Below are positions 7,611 through 16,003 of a DNA stretch of 50,905 nucleotides, one piece after another. The notes beneath the pieces are model-generated. The model was not told the origin of the DNA. It made no database searches and was given only the letters and a program-made list of their open reading frames with translations. A program made the translations under genes and the position numbers. The first letter of the stretch is position 1, and every line of letters starts with the position of its first letter. Source of the stretch: Xanthobacteraceae bacterium (GTDB taxonomy: Bacteria > Pseudomonadota > Alphaproteobacteria > Rhizobiales > Xanthobacteraceae); the NCBI GenBank assembly GCA_019746135.1, contig JAIESI010000280.1, positions 1 through 50,905 on the forward strand. The letters run 5' to 3'.

Positions 7611-8612
7611 TCAGTGCGTTAACGGCACACGATCGTCGATCAGCGCGTCAACCGTCGCCTTCACATTGACGTCGGCCTTGATCACGCCCGCCGCCTGAAG
7701 CGCGAGGCCTGCGGCCAGGATCGAATCGCGCTGCGGCGCGCCGATCTTGCTGTGCGTGAGCTCGGTGCGCTCCTTGAGCTGCTTGTCGACCACCGTGTCA
7801 GGGAGCTTGGTCGCGGCGATGAACACGCGCTTGAGGTCGCTGTAATTGGCAAGCGACTCCTTGCGCGCCTCCTCGTAGACCGCGAGCACGCGCTTCACCA
7901 GATCGGAGTGATCCCTGAGGAACTCCTCGCGCACATTGAGGATGCCCCAGGTGTTGGCCTCCTTGTTGCGGTAGAACAGCCGCGCGCCGTCCTCGACCTC
8001 GGCCTGCGCCATCATCGGGTCGAGACCGGCCCAGGCGTCGACGTCGCCGCGGATGAGCGCGGTCTTGCCGTCCGGATGCTGCAGCAGCACCGGCGTGACG
8101 TCCTTCTCGGTGAGCTTCACCTGCTGCAGCGCGCGAACCAGGAAGATGTGCGGATCGGTGCCGCGGGTGACGGCGACGCGCCTGCCTTTCAAATCCTCGA
8201 TCTTGGCCACCGTCGTGTCCTTGCGGGTGACGAGCGCAGTCCATTCTGGTCGGGAATACACGTAGATCGACTTGATCGGATTGCCGTTGATCTTGGAGAC
8301 GAGCGCGGCCGAGCCGGCGGTCGAGCCGAAGTCGATCGAGCCGGCGTTGAGGAACTCGAGCGCCTTGTTGGAGCCGAGCGTCTGCACCCAGCGGATGCCG
8401 ATGCCGTCCTTGGCGAATTCCTTTTCGAGAAGACCCCTGTCCTTGAGCAGCATCGACACCGGGTTGTAGGTCGCCCAGTCGATGTTGATGGTCTTCGGCT
8501 TGTCCGCGCCGAAGCCCGCCGTCGGCAACAGACCGACGAGGAGCACGGATGCAAGCCAGCCGCGCCAAATCGGGCCGCGTTGCGACAGGATGGATGGGGT
8601 TTGGATCGTCAC
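7611..8612 (-). CDS. ABC transporter substrate-binding protein, aliphatic sulfonate type (SsuA-like)
   Basis: 333 residues from GTG 8612; this start is favoured by GTGGAGGT four bases upstream and by the normal signal peptide it gives (WLASVLLVGLLPTAGFGA). An ATG at 8723 would add 37 residues in front of the signal peptide, which is unlikely. The mature protein shows SsuA/TauA/NMT1-type features: DWATYNPVSMLLKDRGLLEKEF, LNAGSIDFGSTAGSAAL, the DLKGRRVAVTRG segment and DAWAGLDP. It would bind an anionic ligand, probably a sulfonate, in the periplasm and deliver it to the permease/ATPase downstream. The system lacks an SsuD monooxygenase gene beside it. Confidence 0.88.
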   Translation of the reverse strand: MTIQTPSILSQRGPIWRGWLASVLLVGLLPTAGFGADKPKTINIDWATYNPVSMLLKDRGLLEKEFAKDGIGIRWVQTLGSNKALEFLNAGSIDFGSTAGSAALVSKINGNPIKSIYVYSRPEWTALVTRKDTTVAKIEDLKGRRVAVTRGTDPHIFLVRALQQVKLTEKDVTPVLLQHPDGKTALIRGDVDAWAGLDPMMAQAEVEDGARLFYRNKEANTWGILNVREEFLRDHSDLVKRVLAVYEEARKESLANYSDLKRVFIAATKLPDTVVDKQLKERTELTHSKIGAPQRDSILAAGLALQAAGVIKADVNVKATVDALIDDRVPLTH

Positions 8613-8929
8613 CGGTACCTCCACGCTACGGATGCGGCTTTCGCCGCGGGTTGGAGGCGGGCAAACGAACACCCGCCCGTCAGCTGCATGCGACGGGGCG
8701 GGCCCCGACCGCTTTAGCTGCATTTGTTAAGCGCCCGCAAGCTGCTCGCTCAAATCGGCGCTGCGTGATCAATACGGCCTAAGTAATTGAAAGTAAATAG
8801 AAAAATATGGCGGAGTCGGAAGCGGAAAGGAAATTTGCTTCCAACAAAGCAACGCGCGGGAGCGACATTGTTCCCCGGCCATCCGGCGCGCCGTGACAGG
8901 CGGCGCGCGCTTCGCTATGCGAATGGCCG

Positions 8930-11707
8930 ATGCTCACGCTCGATCAGCCTTCCCTTCGCGCCGATGCCGCGCACGCTGCGTTCGACGAGCGCGAGCTCAC
9001 GAACGAGCTCGCCAATCTCGCCGACGAGCACGCCGGCTCCGAGCAGGAGCTGCGGCGGGCGGTGGCGCAGCGGCTGAAGAAGGTGCTGAGCGCAGGCCGC
9101 GCCAACGCCGAGAAGCTGCTCCTGAAGGACCGCCAGGGCCGCCGCTGCGCCGAGCGGCTCTGCGCGATGCAGGACGACATCATCCGCGTCCTGTTCGAGT
9201 TCGTGCTCAAGCATCTCTATCCGTCGGAAAATCCGTCCGAGTCCGAGCGCATGGCGATCGTCGCGACCGGCGGCTACGGCCGCGGGTTGATGGCACCGGG
9301 TTCCGACATCGATCTGCTGTTCCTCCTGCCCTACAAGCAGACCGCCTGGGGCGAGTCGGTTGCGGAGGCGATCCTCTATTGCCTGTGGGACATGGGCCTG
9401 AAGGTCGGCCACGCCACGCGTTCGATCGACGAATGCATCAAGCAGGCCAAGGCCGACATGACGATCCGCACCGGGCTGCTCGAAGCGCGCTTCCTGCTCG
9501 GCGACAGGAAGCTGTTCGACGAGATGGTGGCGCGGTTCGACAAGCAGGTGGTGCAGGGCACCGGCCCGGAGTTCGTCGCCGCCAAGCTCGCCGAGCGCGA
9601 GGAGCGGCACCGCCGCGGCGGCCAGTCGCGCTATCTGGTCGAGCCGAACGTCAAGGACGGCAAGGGCGGGCTTCGCGACCTGCATACGCTGTTCTGGATC
9701 GCCAAATACGTCTATCGCGTCCGCGAGCTCGAGGAGCTGACCGACCGCGGCGTGTTCGAGCCGGAGGAGCTGCGGCTGTTCCGGCGCTGCGAGGACTTTC
9801 TCTGGTCGGTCCGCTGCAACATGCACTTCGTCACCGGCCGCGCCGAGGAGCGGCTGTCGTTCGACATCCAACGCGAGATCGCGATCCGGCTCGGCTACAC
9901 CGAGCACCCGGGCATGAAGGACGTCGAGCGCTTCATGAAGCACTACTTCCTGGTGGCGAAGGACGTCGGCGACCTCACCGCGATCCTGTGCTCGGCGCTC
10001 GAAGACCAGCAGGCCAAGCCCGCGCCGGTGCTGAGCCGGATGATCGCCAAGCTCCGCCCGCGCGGCCGCCGCGCGCTGGCCGACGCGGACGGCTTCTTCG
10101 ACGACAACAACCGCCTGACCATCGCCGGCCTCGAGGTGTTCGCGCAGGACCCGGTCAACCTCATTCGCATGTTCCGCATCGCGCAGAAGCACAATCTGGT
10201 GCTGCATCCTGACGCGATGCGGGCCGCGACCAAGTCGCTGCGGCTGATCGATGCGCGGCTGCGGCAAAACCCCGAAGCCAACCGGCTGTTCCTGGAAATC
10301 CTCACCTCGCACGACGCCGAGATCGTCTTGCGCCGGATGAACGAGACCGGCGTGCTCGGCCGGTTCGTGCGCGCGTTCGGCCGCATCGTCGCGATGATGC
10401 AGTTCAACATGTATCACCACTACACGGTGGACGAGCATCTGTTGCGCTGCATCGGCGTGCTCGCCGACATCGAGCGCGGCACCAACGAGGAATTTGCGCT
10501 CGCCAACGACCTGATGCGCAAGATCCTGCCCGAGCACCGCACCCTGCTCTACGTCGCGATGTTCCTGCACGACATCGCCAAGGGCCGCATCGAGGACCAC
10601 TCGATCGCCGGCGCGCGCATCGCCCGCGCATTCTGCCCGCGGCTCGGCATGTCGGCGGCCGACACCGAGACCGTGGCGTGGCTGGTGGAGCAGCACCTGG
10701 TGATGTCGACGGTCGCGCAATCGCGCGACCTCTCCGACCGCAAGACCATCGAGAACTTCGCCGCGGTGGTGCAGTCGCTGGAGCGCATGAAGCTGCTCAC
10801 GATCCTCACCACCGCCGACATCCGCGCGGTCGGCCCCGGCGTATGGAACGGCTGGAAGGCGCAGCTCCTGCGCACGCTCTACTACGAGACCGAGCCGGTG
10901 CTGACCGGCGGCTTCTCCGAGGTCAACCGCGCCCAGCGCGTGGCGATGGCGCAGGCCGAGCTCAAGGCCGAGCTCAAGGACTGGCCGGCGGAGCGCATCG
11001 AGGCCTATTTCGCGCGGCACTATCCCGCCTACTGGCTCAAGGTCGACCTGCCGCACCGCGTCGCGCATGCGCGCTTCGTCTACGCGGCCGAAAGCGCCAA
11101 CAAGACGATGGCGACGACCTTCGCGCTCGACGCGTCGCGCGGCGTCACCGAGGTCACCGTGCTCGCGCCCGATCATCCCTGGCTGCTCTCGACGCTCGCC
11201 GGCGCATGCGCGGCGACCGGCGCCAACATCGTCGACGCGCAGATTTTCACCACCACCGACGGCCGCGTGCTCGACACCATCGCCGTCTCGCGCGAGTTCG
11301 AGCAGGACGAGGACGAGACGCGGCGCGGCGCGCGGATCGCCGACACCATCGAGAAGGCGCTGGGCGGCACGCTGAAGCTGCCCGAGGTGGTGGCGCGCAA
11401 GTTTGCCACCAAGGGCCGGTTCAAGGCGTTTGCCATCGAGCCCGAGGTCACGATCAACAACCAGTGGTCCAACCGCTACACCGTGATCGAGGTGGTGGGC
11501 CTCGACCGCCCGGGCCTGCTCTACGAGCTGACGGCGACGCTGTCGAAGCTCAGCCTCAACATCACCTCGGCGCATGTGGCGACGTTCGGCGAGCGCGTGG
11601 TGGACGTGTTCTACGTGACCGATCTGCTCGGCGCGAAGATCTCCTCGCCGACGCGCGAGATGGCGATCAAGCGTTCGCTGCTGCAGTTGTTCGCGACGGC
11701 GGGATAA
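8930..11707 (+). CDS. glnD: [Protein-PII] uridylyltransferase / uridylyl-removing enzyme
   Basis: 925 residues, the expected length. Domain order is that of GlnD: nucleotidyltransferase with GGYGRG (114-119) and the metal-binding GSDIDL (124-129), a linker helical domain, HD phosphohydrolase (DEHLL near 499, HDIAKG near 547) and two C-terminal ACT domains (about 740-820 and 850-925, VVGLDRPGLLYEL in the second). It uridylylates PII (GlnB/GlnK) when glutamine is low and reverses this when glutamine binds the ACT domains, so it is the nitrogen sensor of the cell. Start ATG 8930 has no strong ribosome-binding site. The 206-bp gap to the divergent SsuA-like gene must hold both promoters. The stop abuts the converging methyltransferase with no gap. 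Confidence 0.97.
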   Translation: MLTLDQPSLRADAAHAAFDERELTNELANLADEHAGSEQELRRAVAQRLKKVLSAGRANAEKLLLKDRQGRRCAERLCAMQDDIIRVLFEFVLKHLYPSENPSESERMAIVATGGYGRGLMAPGSDIDLLFLLPYKQTAWGESVAEAILYCLWDMGLKVGHATRSIDECIKQAKADMTIRTGLLEARFLLGDRKLFDEMVARFDKQVVQGTGPEFVAAKLAEREERHRRGGQSRYLVEPNVKDGKGGLRDLHTLFWIAKYVYRVRELEELTDRGVFEPEELRLFRRCEDFLWSVRCNMHFVTGRAEERLSFDIQREIAIRLGYTEHPGMKDVERFMKHYFLVAKDVGDLTAILCSALEDQQAKPAPVLSRMIAKLRPRGRRALADADGFFDDNNRLTIAGLEVFAQDPVNLIRMFRIAQKHNLVLHPDAMRAATKSLRLIDARLRQNPEANRLFLEILTSHDAEIVLRRMNETGVLGRFVRAFGRIVAMMQFNMYHHYTVDEHLLRCIGVLADIERGTNEEFALANDLMRKILPEHRTLLYVAMFLHDIAKGRIEDHSIAGARIARAFCPRLGMSAADTETVAWLVEQHLVMSTVAQSRDLSDRKTIENFAAVVQSLERMKLLTILTTADIRAVGPGVWNGWKAQLLRTLYYETEPVLTGGFSEVNRAQRVAMAQAELKAELKDWPAERIEAYFARHYPAYWLKVDLPHRVAHARFVYAAESANKTMATTFALDASRGVTEVTVLAPDHPWLLSTLAGACAATGANIVDAQIFTTTDGRVLDTIAVSREFEQDEDETRRGARIADTIEKALGGTLKLPEVVARKFATKGRFKAFAIEPEVTINNQWSNRYTVIEVVGLDRPGLLYELTATLSKLSLNITSAHVATFGERVVDVFYVTDLLGAKISSPTREMAIKRSLLQLFATAG

Positions 11708-12331
11708 CTATCCGTCGCGCCGGAACCGGCTGAACTGAAAACGCTGGATCGCGCCGCCGGGTGTCTTGTGCTCGTGCCTGCGGCTCTCGGCGAGCCGGAA
11801 TGAACGGCCGAGCACGTTCCCGATCGTCGTCGCATCGTGGCGAACGACCGGAAGGCCGCTGCAACGCTCCGGCCCATCCAGGGCAAAGGTGCCGATGATG
11901 ACATGCCCGCCCGGACGCACCGCCTTTCGTACGCATTCGCCGTAGGTCAGGCGATCCTGCGGTTCGGTCAGAAAATGAAACGCCGCACGGTCGTGCCAGA
12001 CATCGAAGCTGCCGGCCGGTTGCCATGCCGTGACGTCGGCGACGATCCAGCTCACCTGCGCGGCACGTGCGCCAAGCCTCGCCCGCGACGTGGCGAGCGC
12101 CTGGTCCGACAGGTCGAGCACGGTGATCGACCGATAGCCCTCCTCAAGAAGCGCATCGGCAAGCCGCGACGCGCCGCCGCCGATGTCGACGATCGATACC
12201 CCCTTGCCCGCGCCGGTCGCCCGGATCAGATCGAGCGAGATCTCCGGAGTTTCCTGAAACCAACTGACGTCGCGTTCGCCCTTGGTCTGATAGACATTCT
12301 GCCAGTGGGCTTGGCGGTCGAGGGTGTTCAC
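11708..12331 (-). CDS. Class I SAM-dependent methyltransferase
   Basis: 207 residues. The SAM-binding motif I is VDIGGGASRLADAL, followed by an acidic residue at the end of strand 2 (VLDLSDQAL), motif II-like IVADVTAW and post-motif HVIIGTFA. The N-terminal HWQNVYQTKGERDVSWFQ is shared by a widespread family of small methyltransferases of unknown substrate. Start is GTG 12331, preceded by GAGG at a good distance; an upstream frame stop excludes longer versions. Cytoplasmic. Its stop codon lies directly against the glnD stop on the other strand, so the two transcripts must run into each other. Confidence 0.85.
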   Translation of the reverse strand: MNTLDRQAHWQNVYQTKGERDVSWFQETPEISLDLIRATGAGKGVSIVDIGGGASRLADALLEEGYRSITVLDLSDQALATSRARLGARAAQVSWIVADVTAWQPAGSFDVWHDRAAFHFLTEPQDRLTYGECVRKAVRPGGHVIIGTFALDGPERCSGLPVVRHDATTIGNVLGRSFRLAESRRHEHKTPGGAIQRFQFSRFRRDG

Positions 12332-12415
12332 GGCTATGCCTCATCGCGGTTTGAGCGCATTCTAGCGGCTTAATTTGGGAAGCCTCGAGACCCGACGCAA
12401 CGGACCGGAAAGCGC

Positions 12416-13195
12416 GTGCCTTCGCCGCCCATCCTCGACAACAAGGACCACGAGGCGCCGTCGGTGTTTGAGCCGGCTGCGCTGCTGCGCGAGGCCCGCC
12501 GCCAGAAGGGCCTGCCCGCGGGCGACGTGCCGCCGGTCTGCATCCTCGACCCCGATGGCGATATCGTGCGCCGCCTGAAGCGAACCGGCCAGGCGACCCG
12601 TGTTGAAGCCTGGCCCTGCTATCACACCGAGCTCTTCGGCTTCCCGCTCGGAGGCCGGCCCGCAGGCATCATCGGATGCGCGGTGGGCGCGCCATTTGCG
12701 GTTCTGATCGCGGAAGAATTGTTTGCCTGCGGCTGCCAAATGCTGATCAGCCTGACCTCGGCCGGACAAATCCTGCCGGCCGGACGCCCGCCCTACTTTG
12801 TCGTCATCGACCGGGCGCTGCGGGACGAAGGCACGAGCTATCACTACGCCGCGCCCGGAGCCTTTGCCGAGGCCGATCCACGGCTTGTCGCCGCGGCCGT
12901 CGATGCCGTGAGGCCCACGGGCCTGCGCGTGCATGTCGGGCCAAGCTGGACGACCGATGCGCCGTTCCGCGAGACCGCGGCAGCCGTCGCCGCCGCGCGC
13001 GAGAAGGGCGTGCTGGCGGTCGAGATGGAGGCCGCCGCGCTCTACAGCTTCGCGCGCAAGAGGCAGAAGCCCGTGCTGTGCCTCGCGCACGTCACCAACA
13101 CGATGGGACTGGCCGAGGTCGATTTCGAGAAGGGCGAGGCGGACGGAACGTCGGATGCACTGCGCCTTCTCGAAGCGCTGGCAAAGGGCCTGTAA
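12416..13195 (+). CDS. Nucleoside phosphorylase / nucleosidase family protein (PNP_UDP_1)
   Basis: 259 residues. The C-terminal half carries the family signature VLAVEMEAAALYSFA, in which the Met-Glu pair holds the ribose, preceded by GPSWTTDAPFRET; the middle holds LISLTSAGQI, which takes the place of the phosphate/base-binding glycine-rich region. This resembles uridine phosphorylase-like proteins more than MTA/SAH nucleosidase. The reaction would be phosphorolysis or hydrolysis of a nucleoside; the substrate is not clear. The N-terminal 60 residues are distinctive. Start is GTG 12416 after GGAAAG. It is transcribed away from the methyltransferase, and the 84-bp gap between them must hold both promoters. 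Confidence 0.75.
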   Translation: MPSPPILDNKDHEAPSVFEPAALLREARRQKGLPAGDVPPVCILDPDGDIVRRLKRTGQATRVEAWPCYHTELFGFPLGGRPAGIIGCAVGAPFAVLIAEELFACGCQMLISLTSAGQILPAGRPPYFVVIDRALRDEGTSYHYAAPGAFAEADPRLVAAAVDAVRPTGLRVHVGPSWTTDAPFRETAAAVAAAREKGVLAVEMEAAALYSFARKRQKPVLCLAHVTNTMGLAEVDFEKGEADGTSDALRLLEALAKGL

Positions 13196-13301
13196 ACGCG
13201 CTGCGACACCGGAAGCCGCCGCCCCTCGGTCGTGCTGCGGGACGAGCGCGCCGCCAGCGCCTCGCCGCACGAGCGCTCGATCGCCGGCACCGGCTTCCGC
13301 G

Positions 13302-13347
13302 AAAAATGAAACCGGCGCCCGAATGCCGAAGCATCGAACGCCGGTTT
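13302..13347 (-). terminator. Intrinsic terminator for the small lysine-rich protein gene
   Basis: AAACCGGCG (13309-13317) and CGCCGGTTT (13339-13347) form a perfect 9-bp stem whose loop contains a second short hairpin (CGATGC/GCATTCG region). Read on the minus strand the stem is followed by CATTTTTCG, a T-run. It lies about 70 bp past the stop of the gene at 13418-13639, in the correct orientation. On the plus strand it may also stop transcription from the phosphorylase gene. Confidence 0.65.
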
Positions 13348-13417
13348 GCATTTTCTGATCACACCCGCCCGCGCGGTGCGCGCGGACGGAAAGAACGGCA
13401 GATCAAAGAGGGCTAAA

Positions 13418-13639
13418 TCAGGCCTTCTTTTTCTTCTTGCCGCCCTTCTTGGCGACCTTCTTGGCCGGTGCAGCGGGCTTCGCGCTCGCCGCATACGGAT
13501 TGAAGGCAGCCTGCATGAACTTGGCGTGGTTTTGCTGAGCCGCGACCGCCGGGTCTGGCTTCTTGCCAGCGGCGTTGGTCGTGGTGGTCGAGAACGTAGC
13601 AGCCAGAACGACTGCTGCGAGTAGTGCAGCCTTACGCAT
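13418..13639 (-). CDS. Small exported lysine-rich protein of unknown function
   Basis: 73 residues from ATG 13639, chosen because GGGGAA precedes it and a clean signal peptide follows (MRKAALLAAVVLAATFS, cleavage near NAA). The mature part, about 50 residues, has an Ala/Asn/Gln-rich centre (DPAVAAQQNHAKFMQAAFNP) and an Ala/Pro/Lys-rich C terminus ending in GGKKKKKA. The protein would be very basic and located in the periplasm or outside the cell. I do not recognise a family. A strong terminator downstream and its monocistronic setting between two plus-strand genes suggest a real, discretely transcribed gene. An upstream in-frame ATG at 13696 would put 19 residues before the signal peptide and is rejected. 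Confidence 0.7.
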   Translation of the reverse strand: MRKAALLAAVVLAATFSTTTTNAAGKKPDPAVAAQQNHAKFMQAAFNPYAASAKPAAPAKKVAKKGGKKKKKA

Positions 13640-13882
13640 GAGATTCCCCAGGCTTGAGCATCCACCGGATCCCCCGGTACGCCGGGTATGATGCACAAAA
13701 AGTGCGCGCTTGGAAGTAGCCAGAGCCCCAATCTCAACAACGCGGCCATGCCCGCAAACCCGCGTCCTGTCTGGCGTTGCGGACCGTGGCGCGAGCCGGC
13801 TTAACCGCCCCTTAAAGCGCTGCCGATAGGGTCCGGCAGGCCGTATTCAAAAGGACGGCGGGGCAGTTTCGCGGGACGCAAC

Positions 13883-16003
13883 ATGGCTGGGCCGAGGGGC
13901 AAGGAACGCCGGGAGCCCGTCTTCGACTCGGGTCCCGAGGCGAGGCCCGAGCCCGAAGAAGCGGCGTCTCGCCGCACCCGGGCGGCCGATGACGGCGAGC
14001 GGCCGGCATCTCGCACCCGCAGCAAATCCAAGCGCAAATCGAAAGGCAAGCGCCGCGGCGGCGGCCGCAGCTTCCGGTCGATGATCGGACGCACCTGCTA
14101 CTGGGGCGCGGTCGCAGGACTCTGGCTCGTGATCGCCGCGATCGGCGCGGTGATCTGGGTCGGCGCGCATCTGCCGCCCATCCAATCGCTCGAGATCCCC
14201 AAGCGTCCGCCGACCATCAAGATCGTCGATCAGCAGGGCCACCTGCTTGCCACGCGCGGCAACATGGGCGGCTCGGCCGTGCCGCTGAAGAGCCTGCCGA
14301 AACATGTCTCGCAGGCCTTCATCGCCATCGAAGACCGCCGCTTCTATTCGCACTACGGCATCGATCCGATCGGCATCGCCCGCGCGTTCGCCGCCAACGT
14401 GCTGCGCCGTGGCGTGGCGCAAGGCGGCTCGACGCTGACCCAGCAGCTCGCCAAGAACCTGTTTCTCACCCAGGAGCGCACGCTCACCCGCAAGGTGCAG
14501 GAGGTTGCGCTGGCGCTGTGGCTCGAGCACAAGTTCAGCAAGGCGCAGATCCTCGACATGTATCTCAACCGCGTCTACTTCGGCGCGGGCGCCTACGGCA
14601 TCGAGGCCGCCGCCGGCCGCTACTTCAACAAGCCGGCGCAGAAGCTCACGGTCGCCGAAGCCGCGATGCTCGCGGGGCTGGTGCGCTCGCCGTCGCGGCT
14701 TGCGCCGAGCCGCAATCCGCACGGCGCCGAGAAGCGCGCCCAGCTGGTGCTCGCGGCGATGGTGGACATGAAGTTCATCAGCGACGACGCGGCCAAGCTC
14801 GCCCTGATCGAGCCGGGGCACGCCGAGAAGCAGCCGGGCACGGGCTCGATCGGCTACGCCGCCGACTGGATCATGGACACGATCGACGACCTGGTCGGCC
14901 GCGTCGAGCAGGACATCGTGGTCGAGGCGTCGATCGATCCGGCGCTGCAGGCCGGGGCCGAGAGCGCGCTGGCCGAGGAGATCGCCAAGCACGGCCAGAA
15001 GGCCGGCGTCGGCCAGGGCGCGCTGGTGGCGATGGCGCCGGACGGCGCGGTGCTGGCGCTGGTCGGTGGCAAGAACTATGCCGAAAGCCAGTTCAACCGC
15101 GCGGTCGCCGCGAAGCGCCAGCCGGGCTCGGCGTTCAAGCCGTTCGTCTATCTCACCGCGCTCGAGCGCGGGCTCACGCCCGACACCGTGCGCGAGGACA
15201 AGCCGATCGCGATCAAGGGCTGGCGGCCGGAGAACTACACGCACGAGTATTTCGGCCCGGTGACGCTCGGCAAGGCGCTGGCGATGTCGCTCAACACCGT
15301 GTCGGTGCGGCTGACGATGGAGGTCGGCGCCACGTCGGTGGTGCGCACCGCGCACCGGCTCGGCATCGCCTCCAAGCTCGAGCCCAACGCCTCGATCTCG
15401 CTCGGCACGTCCGAGGTTTCGGTGCTGGAGCTCGTCGGTGCCTACGCGCCGTTCGCCAACGGCGGCATGGCGGTGACGCCGCATATCGTCAAGCGGGTGA
15501 AGACCGCGGGCGGCCGGCTGCTGTACGAGCGCAAGCCGGACCGGCTCGGCCGAATCGTCGAGCCCGGCATCGTCGCGATGATGAATGCGATGCTGCAGGA
15601 GACGCTCATTTCCGGCACCGCGCGCAAGGCCGAGCTGCCGGGCTGGCCCGCGGCCGGCAAGACCGGCACGTCGCAGGATTTCCGCGACGCCTGGTTCATC
15701 GGCTATACCGGGCATCTGATCGCCGGCGTGTGGCTCGGCAATGACGACTCATCCCCGACCAGGAAGACCACCGGCGGCGGACTGCCGGTCGACGTCTGGA
15801 GCCGGTTCATGCGCGCCGCGCATCAGGGCGTGCCGGTCGCGGTCTTGCCCGGCGCGGGAAGCGGCTTCATGACCGCGGGCTTCGTGCCGCCGGCGCGCGC
15901 GCAACCGGTGACGGCGTCGCCGGCCGAGGCCCAGGTCCGCCCGGTCTCGGAGGGCGGCATCGACACCTGGCTGATCGACCGGCTGTTCGGCCGACGTCAG
16001 TGA
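13883..16003 (+). CDS. Class A penicillin-binding protein (PBP1A family), bifunctional transglycosylase/transpeptidase
   Basis: 706 residues. A 70-residue basic cytoplasmic tail (Arg/Lys/Ser-rich) precedes one membrane anchor (about 73-96). The GT51 glycosyltransferase domain follows, with the catalytic Glu150 in IEDRRFYSHYGID and GGSTLTQQLAKNLF. The transpeptidase domain has all three active-site motifs: SAFK (Ser416, Lys419), SLN (about 469-471) and KTGTS (593-597). It therefore should polymerise and cross-link peptidoglycan at the outer face of the inner membrane. The start has only a weak ribosome-binding site. Its stop overlaps the end of the converging MFS gene by 7 bp. The C-terminal 60 residues are low-complexity and probably flexible. 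Confidence 0.95.
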   Translation: MAGPRGKERREPVFDSGPEARPEPEEAASRRTRAADDGERPASRTRSKSKRKSKGKRRGGGRSFRSMIGRTCYWGAVAGLWLVIAAIGAVIWVGAHLPPIQSLEIPKRPPTIKIVDQQGHLLATRGNMGGSAVPLKSLPKHVSQAFIAIEDRRFYSHYGIDPIGIARAFAANVLRRGVAQGGSTLTQQLAKNLFLTQERTLTRKVQEVALALWLEHKFSKAQILDMYLNRVYFGAGAYGIEAAAGRYFNKPAQKLTVAEAAMLAGLVRSPSRLAPSRNPHGAEKRAQLVLAAMVDMKFISDDAAKLALIEPGHAEKQPGTGSIGYAADWIMDTIDDLVGRVEQDIVVEASIDPALQAGAESALAEEIAKHGQKAGVGQGALVAMAPDGAVLALVGGKNYAESQFNRAVAAKRQPGSAFKPFVYLTALERGLTPDTVREDKPIAIKGWRPENYTHEYFGPVTLGKALAMSLNTVSVRLTMEVGATSVVRTAHRLGIASKLEPNASISLGTSEVSVLELVGAYAPFANGGMAVTPHIVKRVKTAGGRLLYERKPDRLGRIVEPGIVAMMNAMLQETLISGTARKAELPGWPAAGKTGTSQDFRDAWFIGYTGHLIAGVWLGNDDSSPTRKTTGGGLPVDVWSRFMRAAHQGVPVAVLPGAGSGFMTAGFVPPARAQPVTASPAEAQVRPVSEGGIDTWLIDRLFGRRQ

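Noticed and set aside
8915..11575. 886-codon minus-strand frame antisense to glnD
   Set aside because: Composition shadow of glnD, with no motif. GlnD motifs lie on the plus strand.
12416..13195. Functional link of the phosphorylase-like gene with mtnA as a methylthioadenosine pathway
   Set aside because: The genes are 17 kb apart with opposite strands, and the phosphorylase is not clearly of the MTA type.
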